From contig NZ_CP168219.1 of NCBI RefSeq assembly GCF_041714655.1, positions 2,790,001-2,854,000 on the forward strand: a stretch of DNA of 64,000 bases, read 5' to 3'. The translations under genes were made by a program, and so were the position numbers. Origin of the DNA: Pseudoroseicyclus_A sp041714655. GTDB lineage: Bacteria; Pseudomonadota; Alphaproteobacteria; Rhodobacterales; Rhodobacteraceae. The number at the start of each line of letters is the position of its first letter. Within the stretch, counting starts at the first letter, position 1. Under the pieces are notes generated by a model. The model saw only the letters and a list, made by a program, of their open reading frames with translations. It searched no databases and was not told where the DNA came from. Of the stretch, positions 32,747 to 40,580 are shown one piece after another.

Positions 32747-34375
32747 TCAATGCCCCGCGCCGAACGCCCCCGCGCGGACGCCATATTGCGCCGCAACGCC
32801 ATAATCCGGGTCGTCCTCCGAGCGGACCACCAGCTGGTCCGCCCGGTCGAGGAGGCGGACGCAATCGTCCGAGAGGTGCTTCAGCTCGACCCGCTTGCCC
32901 AGCGCCTCGTAGCGATGGGCGAGCGCGTCGATGGCCTCCAGCGCCGACTGGTCGGCCACCCGGCTCTTCGCGAAGTCGACGACCACCAGCTCGGGGTCCG
33001 CCTCCGGCGTGAAGAGCTCGCCGAAGCCCTGCGCCGAGCCGAAGAACAGCGGCCCTTCGATCCGGTAGACCTTCACGCCCTCGTAGCTCACCCGCTCCGC
33101 CCGGATGCGCACGGCATTCTCCCAGGCATAGGCGAGGGCCGAGACGATGACGCCGACGATCACCGCCGTCGCGAGATCGGTGAAGACCGTCACCACGGTC
33201 ACCAGCACGATCACGGCGGCATCCGTCCGCGGCACCTTGGTCATGATGCGGAAGCTCCGCCAGGCGAAGGTGCCGATGACCACCATGAACATGACGCCGA
33301 CGAGCGCCGCGAGCGGGATGAGCTCGATGAGCGGCGCCGCGACGAGGATGAAGAGCAGGAGGAACACGGCCGCCGCGATGCCGGAGAGCCGGGTTCGCCC
33401 GCCGGAATTCACGTTGATCATCGACTGGCCGATCATCGCGCAGCCGCCCATGCCGCCGAAGAAGCCGGTGACGGTGTTGGCGGCGCCCTGCGCCACGCAT
33501 TCCCGGCTCGCCCCGCCCCGCTGGCCGGTGATCTCGCCGACGAGGTTCAGCGTCAGAAGGCTCTCGATCAGCCCCACGGCCGCGAGGAGCGCGGCATAGG
33601 GCAGGACGATCCGCAGCGTCTCCCAGGTCATCGGCACGGCGGGGATGTGGAAGGCAGGGAAGCCGCCGGAGATCGAGGCCATGTCGCCCACGCGCGGCAC
33701 GTCGACGTTGAAGATCATGACGATGCCGGCGGTCACGGCGATGGCGGCGAGCGGCGCCGGCACCAGTTTCGTGACCTTCGGCATGCCCCAGATCACCACC
33801 ATGGTCAGCGCCGTCAGCGCCAGCATTGCATAGAGCCGCGTGCCGGTCAGCCAGGCCCCGCCGCCGACCCCGCCATGGCCCCCGACGCCCCCGCCGCCGG
33901 CGCCCGGCACCTGGAACTGCGCGAGCTGGGCGATGAAGATGACGATGGCGAGCCCGTTGACGAAGCCGAGCATCACCGGGTTCGGCACCAGCCGGATGAA
34001 CCGCCCCAGCTTGAAGAGCCCCGCGGCAATCTGGATGAGGCCGGTGAGCACCACGGCGGCGAAGAGATATTCCACCCCGTGCTCGGCGACGAGCGCCACC
34101 ATGACGACGGCCATGGCCCCGGTCGCACCCGAGATCATCCCCGGCCGCCCCCCGAAGGCCGAGGTGATGAGCCCGACGAAGAACGCCGCATAGAGCCCGA
34201 CCAACGGATGCACCCCCGCCACGAAGGCGAAGGCCACGGCCTCGGGGACGAGCGCGAGCGCGACGGTGAGGCCGCAGAGCAGCTCGGTGCGGATCTGCCC
34301 TCCTGTCAGCGGCGCGGTGGGCGCGACGGCGTCGTGCAGCGGGCGGGCGAATTCGGCAAGGCTGGCGCGGGCCAA
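32747..34375 (-). CDS. SulP family anion permease with STAS domain
   Basis: 542 residues. Ten to fourteen membrane segments in the first ~400 residues, starting with ALALVPEAVAFAFVAGVHPLVGLY, the SulP helix 1 signature, and MISGATGAMAVVM in helix 3. A Gly/His-rich loop interrupts the middle. The C-terminal STAS domain (about 430-525) has ELVVVDFAKSRVADQSALEAID, the regulatory strand-helix pattern. Likely sulfate, bicarbonate or another anion, substrate not readable. It stands alone on the minus strand with repeats on both sides. Confidence 0.88.
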   Translation of the reverse strand: MARASLAEFARPLHDAVAPTAPLTGGQIRTELLCGLTVALALVPEAVAFAFVAGVHPLVGLYAAFFVGLITSAFGGRPGMISGATGAMAVVMVALVAEHGVEYLFAAVVLTGLIQIAAGLFKLGRFIRLVPNPVMLGFVNGLAIVIFIAQLAQFQVPGAGGGGVGGHGGVGGGAWLTGTRLYAMLALTALTMVVIWGMPKVTKLVPAPLAAIAVTAGIVMIFNVDVPRVGDMASISGGFPAFHIPAVPMTWETLRIVLPYAALLAAVGLIESLLTLNLVGEITGQRGGASRECVAQGAANTVTGFFGGMGGCAMIGQSMINVNSGGRTRLSGIAAAVFLLLFILVAAPLIELIPLAALVGVMFMVVIGTFAWRSFRIMTKVPRTDAAVIVLVTVVTVFTDLATAVIVGVIVSALAYAWENAVRIRAERVSYEGVKVYRIEGPLFFGSAQGFGELFTPEADPELVVVDFAKSRVADQSALEAIDALAHRYEALGKRVELKHLSDDCVRLLDRADQLVVRSEDDPDYGVAAQYGVRAGAFGAGH

Positions 34376-34544
34376 GGCAGGCTCCTGTTGAGGCTGATGC
34401 GGGCGGGATACCCCTCGGCCCTAAAGAACCCCCTCCCCCACCGCCAGAGCGCCGGGCGCAAGGCCGCCATGCGTGATGCGGCGAGGTCACGCGAACAACC
34501 GCGAGCCCGCCCGTCTGGGCGGGCCGAGCATGTCCGGACCGTAC

Positions 34545-34710
34545 CGCGCAGGGCGAGCGCCGGCCCGTGGGTTGGCGCTCCCACCTGCTCCGCATGGCGC
34601 TTTATGGTGCAACCACTCCCCCGCTCACCGTCACGCCTGACCCCACGAGAGCGCCAGCCCGCGGGACGGGCCGGCGCTCGCCCTGCGCCTGCGGCGCGTA
34701 CCGGGCGGGG
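34545..34710 (+). repeat. Long-stem intergenic repeat, copy C
   Basis: 166 bases, same orientation as copies A and B, with the 21-base outer arms perfectly complementary. TTTATGGTGCAACCAC in the centre matches copy B most closely. Confidence 0.8.
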
Positions 34711-34734
34711 GCCCTGCTCCAACCTCGCGCATTC

Positions 34735-34757
34735 GGTGGGTTAGAAACCCACCCTAC
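34735..34757. repeat. REP-like palindrome (GGGTT/AACCC class, inverted)
   Basis: GGTGGGTTAGAAACCCACC followed by CTAC, the reverse orientation of the 29671-type unit. Confidence 0.6.
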
Positions 34758-34831
34758 CCAGCAACCTCCGCCCATCCGCCCTTGCCTCCGCCGCCTCCTG
34801 CCACCATCTGTCAGGTGCCAGCCTTGCACCG

Positions 34832-34846
34832 GAACAAAAGAAGACC
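34832..34846 (+). promoter_or_regulatory. Near-match alphaproteobacterial SOS (LexA) box
   Basis: GAAC-AAAAGAA-GACC, one base off GAAC-N7-GAAC (the reverse of GTTC-N7-GTTC), the LexA site of alphaproteobacteria. It ends 34 bases before the uvrB start codon. uvr genes are commonly under LexA control. Confidence 0.5.
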
Positions 34847-34880
34847 GACACTCGCGCGCCAGTCCTTGGGGGATGTCACG

Positions 34881-37067
34881 ATGCACAACAATTCGCCCGA
34901 ACAGATGCCCATGCTCCAGCGGGCGCCCGAGCGGCGCGAGAAGCTGGAGGGCGGCAAGAGCTTCGTGATGCACACGAGCTTCTCGCCGGCGGGCGACCAG
35001 CCGACGGCCATCGTCGAGCTCGCCTCGGGCATCACTGCCGGCGAGCGGGATCAGGTGCTCCTCGGCGCCACCGGCACGGGCAAGACCTTCACCATGGCGA
35101 AGGTCATCGAGGAAACCCAGCGCCCCGCCATCATCCTCGCCCCCAACAAGACGCTGGCCGCGCAGCTCTATGGCGAGTTCAAGGGCTTCTTCCCCGAGAA
35201 CGCCGTCGAGTATTTTGTCTCCTACTACGATTACTACCAGCCGGAGGCCTATGTGCCCCGGTCGGACACCTATATCGAGAAGGAGAGCCAGATTAACGAG
35301 CAGATCGACCGGATGCGCCACTCGGCGACCCGGGCGCTGCTCGAGCGCGACGATGTCATCATCATCGCCTCCGTCTCCTGCATCTACGGCATCGGCTCGG
35401 TGGAGACCTATTCGGCGATGACCGTCGATCTCCACAAGGGCCGGCCCTATGACCAGCGCCAGCTCATCGCCGATCTCGTCGCCCAGCAATACCGCCGCAA
35501 CGACGCCGGCTTCCAGCGCGGCGCCTTCCGCGTGCGGGGCGACACGATCGAGGTCTGGCCCGCCCACCTCGAGGACCGCGCCTGGCGCCTGAGCTTCTTC
35601 GGGGAGGAGCTGGAGTCCATCACCGAATTCGACACGCTGACCGGCGAGAAGACCGACACGTTCGATCGCGTCCGCATCTATGCGAACAGCCACTACGTGA
35701 CGCCCCGCCCGACGCTCGCCCAGGCGATCCAGGGCATCAAGAAGGAGCTGAAGGTCCGGCTCGACCAGCTCGTCTCGGAGGGCAAGCTCCTCGAGGCGCA
35801 GCGGCTCGAGCAGCGCACGAATTTCGACCTCGAGATGATGGAGGCCACCGGCTCCTGCGCGGGGATCGAGAACTATTCGCGCTACCTCACCGGCCGCGCC
35901 CCCGGCGAGCCGCCGCCAACGCTCTTCGAGTTCATCCCCGACAATGCCATCGTCTTCGCCGACGAGAGCCATGTCTCCGTCCCCCAGATCGGCGCCATGT
36001 ACCGCGGCGACTACCGGCGGAAATTCACGCTGGCCGAGCACGGCTTCCGCCTGCCCTCCTGTATGGACAACCGACCCCTCAAGTTCGAGGAATGGGACGC
36101 GATGCGCCCGCAGTCGATCTATGTCTCCGCCACGCCGCAATCGTGGGAGCTCGACCAGGCCGGCGGCGTCTTCGCCGAGCAGGTGATCCGCCCGACGGGG
36201 CTGCTGGACCCCCAGGTCGAGATCCGGCCCGTGGGCACCCAGGTCGACGACCTCCTCGACGAGATCCGCAAGGTGACGGCCCGCGGCTTCCGCACGCTCT
36301 GCACCGTGCTGACCAAGCGCATGGCGGAGGACCTGACCGAATACCTGCACGAGCAGGGCATCAAGGTCCGCTACATGCACTCCGACATCGACACGATCGA
36401 GCGGATCGAGATCCTCCGCGACCTCCGCCTCGGCGCCTTCGACGTGCTGGTCGGGATCAACCTCCTGCGCGAGGGGCTCGACATCCCCGAATGCGGGCTG
36501 GTGGCGATCCTCGATGCCGACAAGGAGGGGTTCCTGCGGTCGGAGACCTCGCTCATCCAGACCATCGGCCGCGCGGCGCGGAACGCCGAGGGCCGGGTCA
36601 TCATGTATGCCGACCGGATCACCGGCTCGATGGAGCGCGCCATGCGCGAGACCGACCGGCGCCGCGAGAAGCAGGTCGCCTACAATATCGAGCACAACAT
36701 CACCCCGGCGACCGTGAAGAAGAACGTCGAGGACATCCTCGCCGGGCTCTACCATGGCGACGTCGACATGAACCGCGTGACCGCGAAGGTCGACAAGCCG
36801 CTCCACGGCGGGAATTTGGAGGCTGTGCTGGACGGCCTCCGCGCCGACATGCGCAAGGCCGCCGAGAACCTCGAGTTCGAGGAGGCGGCGCGGCTTCGCG
36901 ACGAGGTGAAGCGGCTGGAGACGGTGGACCTCGTGATCTCCGACGACCCGCTGGCGCGGCAGTCCGCGGTGGACTCGGCGGTGGACGAGGGGCGGAAGGC
37001 GTCCGGCCGGTCGACGGCCGGGCGGCCGGGGCAAAGAGGCGGGGTGAAGCGGCGGGGGAAGCGGTAG
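34881..37067 (+). CDS. uvrB: Excinuclease ABC subunit B
   Basis: 728 residues, a helicase-like DNA damage-verification subunit of nucleotide excision repair. Walker A GATGTGKTFT is at about residues 63-72, followed by YEFKGFFPEN-type FGEFKGFFPENAVEYFVSYYDYYQP (beta-hairpin region), VFADESHVSVPQ, and SETSLIQTIGRAARNAEGRV (motif VI). The C-terminal UvrC-binding motif (EFEEAARLRDEVKRLE) is present, followed by a basic tail. The ATG at 34881 has GGGGGATGTCACG in front. An SOS-like box lies upstream. Confidence 0.96.
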   Translation: MHNNSPEQMPMLQRAPERREKLEGGKSFVMHTSFSPAGDQPTAIVELASGITAGERDQVLLGATGTGKTFTMAKVIEETQRPAIILAPNKTLAAQLYGEFKGFFPENAVEYFVSYYDYYQPEAYVPRSDTYIEKESQINEQIDRMRHSATRALLERDDVIIIASVSCIYGIGSVETYSAMTVDLHKGRPYDQRQLIADLVAQQYRRNDAGFQRGAFRVRGDTIEVWPAHLEDRAWRLSFFGEELESITEFDTLTGEKTDTFDRVRIYANSHYVTPRPTLAQAIQGIKKELKVRLDQLVSEGKLLEAQRLEQRTNFDLEMMEATGSCAGIENYSRYLTGRAPGEPPPTLFEFIPDNAIVFADESHVSVPQIGAMYRGDYRRKFTLAEHGFRLPSCMDNRPLKFEEWDAMRPQSIYVSATPQSWELDQAGGVFAEQVIRPTGLLDPQVEIRPVGTQVDDLLDEIRKVTARGFRTLCTVLTKRMAEDLTEYLHEQGIKVRYMHSDIDTIERIEILRDLRLGAFDVLVGINLLREGLDIPECGLVAILDADKEGFLRSETSLIQTIGRAARNAEGRVIMYADRITGSMERAMRETDRRREKQVAYNIEHNITPATVKKNVEDILAGLYHGDVDMNRVTAKVDKPLHGGNLEAVLDGLRADMRKAAENLEFEEAARLRDEVKRLETVDLVISDDPLARQSAVDSAVDEGRKASGRSTAGRPGQRGGVKRRGKR

Positions 37068-37082
37068 GGCAAGGCGCCCCAA

Positions 37083-37100
37083 CTTTCCCTTAGGGAAAAG
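37083..37100 (+). terminator. Probable uvrB terminator
   Basis: CTTTCCC-TTA-GGGAAAAG just past uvrB, a short AT/GC stem with a 3-base loop, followed about ten bases later by CCCCCTTTT. A weak terminator by sequence but well placed. Confidence 0.45.
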
Positions 37101-37112
37101 ACTGTCCCCCTT

Positions 37113-37127
37113 TTAACGTTTCGTTAA
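37113..37127 (+). promoter_or_regulatory. CtrA-type binding site
   Basis: TTAA-CGTTTCG-TTAA is an exact TTAA-N7-TTAA, the consensus of the alphaproteobacterial cell-cycle regulator CtrA. A third TTAA at 37134-37137 follows after six bases, giving an overlapping second half-site pair. The site lies 28 bases before the start codon of the small exported protein gene. Confidence 0.6.
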
Positions 37128-37154
37128 GAATCGTTAACGCCCTCGGGGGACAGA

Positions 37155-37433
37155 ATGCCGCGCAACACCGTGTTCCTGGCCCTGGGCGCCGTCGCCCTGG
37201 CCGGTTTCTTCTTCGGCTCGCCCCCTGCACCCGTCGCCCAGACGCAAACCCAGCTCGCCCAATCCCAGTGCGACCCGAATTATCGCGGCGCCTGCGTGCC
37301 TATCGCCTCAGACGTCGATTGCGCCGGCGGCTCCGGCAATGGCCCGGCCTATGTGCGCGGCCCTGTGACCGTCGTAGGGCGCGACATCTATGATCTGGAC
37401 AGGGACGGCGACGGGATCGGGTGCGACCGCTAG
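37155..37433 (+). CDS. Small exported protein with Excalibur-type calcium-binding motif
   Basis: 92 residues. An N-terminal hydrophobic stretch (about 5-22) acts as a signal peptide or anchor. The rest is CDPNYRGACVPIASDVDC, a Gly-rich loop and the closing D-L-D-R-D-G-D-G-I-G-C-D, the DxDxDGxxC pattern of the Excalibur domain, with four cysteines likely in two disulfides. The domain often sits behind staphylococcal-type nucleases and cell-wall proteins. Here it stands alone. Upstream CtrA-type site suggests cell-cycle control. Confidence 0.75.
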   Translation: MPRNTVFLALGAVALAGFFFGSPPAPVAQTQTQLAQSQCDPNYRGACVPIASDVDCAGGSGNGPAYVRGPVTVVGRDIYDLDRDGDGIGCDR

Positions 37434-37466
37434 GCTGCCGCGCCGCGCCATGCTAGATTGGCCCGC

Positions 37467-37682
37467 ATGAACGCCCGGCTCCAAACCCTGATGACCGATG
37501 CCGCCGCCCTCCCGGACGGCGCGCAGTCGGATCTGGCCGAGATTGTCGAAGGGTTCCTAGCGGCCCATGCCGGCCCCTTGCCCTTTGATCCGGCCGAACT
37601 GGCGGATCTGCGGCGGCGCGAAGCGGCGCCTTTCGATCCGGCGGCCCCGGCAGACGTGAGCCGCGCGCTCCGGCGTGGCTGA
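37467..37682 (+). CDS. Antitoxin of a ParE/RelE-type pair
   Basis: 71 residues, MNARLQTLMTDAAALPDGAQ. Short helical N-terminus with the Leu-rich LQTLMTDAAALPDGAQSDLAEIVEGFLAA pattern common in ParD-like or addiction-module antitoxins, and a proline-rich disordered tail that would wrap the toxin. Its last eight bases overlap the toxin start, the usual order antitoxin then toxin. Family assignment rests mainly on the neighbour. Confidence 0.65.
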   Translation: MNARLQTLMTDAAALPDGAQSDLAEIVEGFLAAHAGPLPFDPAELADLRRREAAPFDPAAPADVSRALRRG

Positions 37683-37947
37683 CATCCGCTGGTCGCGGGA
37701 GGCGCTGGCGGACCTCATCGCGCAGACGGACGAGCTTGAAAGCCAGAACCCGCAGGCAGCCAGAAGACTGCTACAGGACGTCCAGCGCCTTGCCGATCAC
37801 CTCGCGCAATTTCCCGCGCTTGGCCGGGCCATAGATGGCACCGGCCTGCGCGTCCTCCTGACGCGATCCTACAGATATCGACTGGTTTACCGGGTGGCCG
37901 GCGACGCCGTGGAGGTCATCGCCGTCCTGCACCCGCGGCAGGCGTGA
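37675..37947 (+). CDS. ParE/RelE-family toxin
   Basis: 90 residues starting from GTG at 37675 (VADIRWSREALADLIA). The fold pattern is complete: strand, two-helix hairpin (ALADLIAQTDELES..AARRLLQDVQRLADHLAQFP), then PALGRAIDGTGLRVLLTRSYRYRLVYRVAGDAVEVIAVLHPRQA. The RVLLTRSYRYRLVYR strands with Arg/Tyr and the closing H-P-R are the ParE signature (gyrase poison) rather than strongly RelE. Coupled to the upstream antitoxin gene by overlap. Confidence 0.85.
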   Translation: MADIRWSREALADLIAQTDELESQNPQAARRLLQDVQRLADHLAQFPALGRAIDGTGLRVLLTRSYRYRLVYRVAGDAVEVIAVLHPRQA

Positions 37948-37948
37948 C

Positions 37949-38233
37949 TCACACGTCCCGCCGTCCCCCCTTCACCGCGCGCACGATGGCCAACACGATC
38001 ACGGCGCCGACGATCCCCGCCAGCAGCACGACCAGGATGCCGCCCGCCGCCAGTGCCGTGACGCCCACGGCCGCGAGGATGAACGGTGTTGCCAGTGCCG
38101 CCAGCACGCCGACGGCCATGTAGAGGCCCTTGTCGCGGCCCGCGACGAGGCCGGCAAGCCAGCCGGCGACGAGGCCGATGAGGGCCAGGATGATCAGCAT
38201 GAAGATGCCGATGCCTTGCAGTAGCTCTTCCAT
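37949..38233 (-). CDS. Small hydrophobic membrane protein
   Basis: 94 residues with three hydrophobic helices (about 7-29, 38-60, 64-85) and a basic C-terminus GGRRDV. Gly-rich LIGLVAGWLAGLVAGRDKG near the first loop resembles the GlsB/YeaQ family of stress-linked membrane proteins, but the match is loose. It overlaps nothing and ends two bases past the convergent toxin gene. Function unknown. Confidence 0.6.
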   Translation of the reverse strand: MEELLQGIGIFMLIILALIGLVAGWLAGLVAGRDKGLYMAVGVLAALATPFILAAVGVTALAAGGILVVLLAGIVGAVIVLAIVRAVKGGRRDV

Positions 38234-38324
38234 CTCACTCTCCCGTGATTGCAGAGCCTTAACCCCGCCGGCCCCCCGGCGGTTCCCTCTTTCCTCCGCG
38301 CGCCGGCTCCGTCACGCTTCCGCC

Positions 38325-38828
38325 ATGCGCATCGCCCTTGTCCTCGGCTCGGCCAACTGGCCCGACGGCCCCTCCCCCAACCTCCTCCGCCGCGCCCGCC
38401 ATGGCGCGCGGCTCTGGCGGGAGGGCAAGGTCGATGCCGTCCTCGGCACCGGCGGCGTGGGCAACGGCGCCGCGAGCGAGGGCGCCGCCATCGCGGCGGT
38501 GCTGGCGGCGGAGGGCGTGCCCGCTCACGCCATCCACAAGGAGGAGGCGGCGCGGACGACGATGGAGAACATCGCCTTCTCCCTGCCCCTCCTCCAGATG
38601 CTCGGCGCCACCGAGGTGCTCATCGTCACCGACGCGCCGCATTGCCCGCGCGCCGTGATGACGGCCCGGGCGCATGGGCTGCCCGCCCGCGCCGCGCCCC
38701 TGCCGCTAAAGGGCGCGAGCCCCCGGGCGCAGGTCCGGCTCGCCCTGCGCGAGCTGGTGGCGCTGCCCGGCTATCGCTGGCGGCTCTGGCGCGAACCGCC
38801 GCACCGCCCATACGTCACAAAACGTTGA
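38325..38828 (+). CDS. YdcF-like (DUF218) family protein
   Basis: 167 residues, MRIALVLGSANWPDG. The DUF218 pattern is present: initial strand with a Gly-Ser, RRARHGARLWREGKVDAVLGTGG, SEGAAIAAVLAAEGVPAHAI, EEAARTTMENIAFS (the E-x-x-A-x-x-T-x-x-N signature) and VLIVTDAPHCPRA. The family includes cell-envelope proteins with unproven enzymatic roles, often membrane-anchored. This one has no anchor. No strong ribosome site is seen ahead. Confidence 0.82.
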   Translation: MRIALVLGSANWPDGPSPNLLRRARHGARLWREGKVDAVLGTGGVGNGAASEGAAIAAVLAAEGVPAHAIHKEEAARTTMENIAFSLPLLQMLGATEVLIVTDAPHCPRAVMTARAHGLPARAAPLPLKGASPRAQVRLALRELVALPGYRWRLWREPPHRPYVTKR

Positions 38829-39084
38829 CAGACTCGGCGAGCGGCTCCTACGCTTCGTATAGAGAAACTTTTTTCGTCTAGCGAAAAGGGTGGGGCTGCG
38901 AGTGGAGGCGCGGCCCGGACGTCCCCGCAGACGCAAAGGATTCGGTCAGCACCCTCGAGGAGGAAACGGGGCGCTGGCCGAAAGGCCGCCAGGCGGCCGA
39001 TCCCGGGAGGAGGAGGGCGGCGGCCTCCGGGCCGCCGCCAGCGGCGACCTGCCGTGCTCCCGGTTCATGAAACGGGAGGATATC
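38829..39084. other. Intergenic region before the Tat-exported dehydrogenase
   Basis: A -35-like TTGACA at 38825-38830 with TACGCT 18 bases on could be a promoter. A hairpin TTTTCG-TCTAG-CGAAAA follows at 38871-38887, together with a direct repeat TAGAGAAA/TAGCGAAA. The rest is GC-rich with no gene. The hairpin may be an operator. Confidence 0.4.
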
Positions 39085-40500
39085 ATGGACGACCACACCC
39101 AACGGCCGGACTCCGGCCTGCCCCAGGCGGAATCCGCGCCATCTGCGGAGCACACCACCCCCGATCTCGGGCTTGCCCCCAAGTCGGGCATCTCGCGCCG
39201 CTCGATGCTCACCAGCGGCGCCATCGGCATGGCCGGCGCCGGCCTCGCCACCCGCGCCGCCGCGCAGGACGAGCCGGCGAGCCCGGCCCTCGCCTCCGGC
39301 TCCGTCGAGGGGCAGGAATTCCGCGCCTTCGTGCGCTACGGCACCGGCTCCGAGATCATGGATCTGAAGCTCAACGCCATCGCCCCGCGGCAGGTGGTGG
39401 TGCGCTGCACCGCCTCCATCGGCTGCTACACCGTCACCCGCTCGGTGCTCGGCGGGCAGGACCTCGCCACGCCGACGATCCCCAACCACTCCGGCTTCGG
39501 CGTGGTCGAGGCGGTCGGCTCCGAGGTGCGCCGCGTGAAGGTCGGCGACCGGGTGCTCGTCTCCGGCTCCACCGAATGCGGGCATTGCTACCAGTGCCTG
39601 CACGGCAATCCCGAGGCCTGCGACTGGCTGGCGCCCTACCAGAACGAGCCGGTGGCGCAGATGGCCGACGGCACAGGGGTCATCGAGAGCGCCCAGGTCG
39701 GCGGGCTCTCCGAGCTCATGGTGGCGTGGGAGGCCTATTGCGTGCCCTGCTACACCGACCTGCCGGACGAGCAGCTCTGCATGCTCGGCGACACCTTCGG
39801 CGTCGGCGTCACGGTGACGGCGATCCATGCGCCGGTGACGGCGGGCTCCGATGTGGTGATCTTCGGCGCCGGCTGCATCGGCCTCTCGGCCACGCAGGGC
39901 GCCCGCGCCCGGGCGGCGGGGCAGATTATCGTCATCGAGCCGATCCCCTACCGCCGCGAGCGGGCGCTCGAATACGGCGCGACGACGGTCATCGACCCCA
40001 ATGTCGACCCCGACGGGATCGTCGAGCAGGTCCGCGCGCTCTGCAGCGGGCCGTCGGAGAATATCGACGCCGGCGGCCGCACGCCGCGGGGCTTCTTCCA
40101 GAGCCGCGGCGGCGATTTCGTCATCGAATGCGTGGGGGGCGATCTCTTCCCGCCGACCGAGGTGGCGGGGCCCGACCCCTCCGGCATCCTGCCGCTCCGG
40201 CAGAGCTGGGAGGTCACGCGCGGCGGCGGCTATCTGACGCTGCTCTCGGCCTTCCAGTATTCCGACATCTCCTTCCCCTCGACGGAGTTCTGCCTCTCCA
40301 CCCGCACCGTCTACGGCGGGCAGATGGGCGGGCAGCATCCGCTGCGGGACAATCCCCGCATCATCAAGATGATGGAGCGCGGCTATGTCGATGCGGGCTC
40401 GCTCATCACGGCGCGCTACGGGCTGGAGGGGATCGTCGAGGGCTTCCAGGGCGTCGCCGACCGGCGGGAACTCGGGGTGATCTTCAACCCGAACGCCTGA
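39085..40500 (+). CDS. Tat-exported zinc-dependent alcohol dehydrogenase family protein
   Basis: 471 residues from the ATG at 39085, chosen for GGGAGGATATC just before it. A twin-arginine signal (SRRSMLTSGAIGMAGAGLAT ending RAAA) covers about residues 33-58. The medium-chain dehydrogenase follows: PNHSGFGVVEAVG with the His of the catalytic zinc, a structural zinc cluster ECGHCYQCLHGNPEAC, the Rossmann loop VIFGAGCIGLSA and later GGYLTLLSAFQY. The usual GHE has become NHS. An NAD(P)-dependent enzyme outside the cytoplasm is unusual. Tat export of a folded enzyme carrying its nucleotide is known for glucose-fructose oxidoreductase. Substrate unknown. Confidence 0.85.
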   Translation: MDDHTQRPDSGLPQAESAPSAEHTTPDLGLAPKSGISRRSMLTSGAIGMAGAGLATRAAAQDEPASPALASGSVEGQEFRAFVRYGTGSEIMDLKLNAIAPRQVVVRCTASIGCYTVTRSVLGGQDLATPTIPNHSGFGVVEAVGSEVRRVKVGDRVLVSGSTECGHCYQCLHGNPEACDWLAPYQNEPVAQMADGTGVIESAQVGGLSELMVAWEAYCVPCYTDLPDEQLCMLGDTFGVGVTVTAIHAPVTAGSDVVIFGAGCIGLSATQGARARAAGQIIVIEPIPYRRERALEYGATTVIDPNVDPDGIVEQVRALCSGPSENIDAGGRTPRGFFQSRGGDFVIECVGGDLFPPTEVAGPDPSGILPLRQSWEVTRGGGYLTLLSAFQYSDISFPSTEFCLSTRTVYGGQMGGQHPLRDNPRIIKMMERGYVDAGSLITARYGLEGIVEGFQGVADRRELGVIFNPNA

Positions 40501-40580
40501 CATGACGGAGGGGGGCGACGCCGCCCCCCTCGCTTTTCTGCAAATGAGCGGAGGGCAGACGGCCCCCCGCCCCTGCCCGC

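Larger units (their letters stand above)
34376..34880. other. Divergent intergenic region, sulP to uvrB
   Basis: 505 bases without a gene. It contains copy C of the long-stem repeat, an inverted GGGTT-class palindrome and a near-match SOS box close to uvrB. Frames within it come from the repeats. Confidence 0.7.

Noticed and set aside
29725..34710. CRISPR array
   Set aside because: The repeats are long, only three, kilobases apart and palindromic, with genes between. No array pattern exists in the window.
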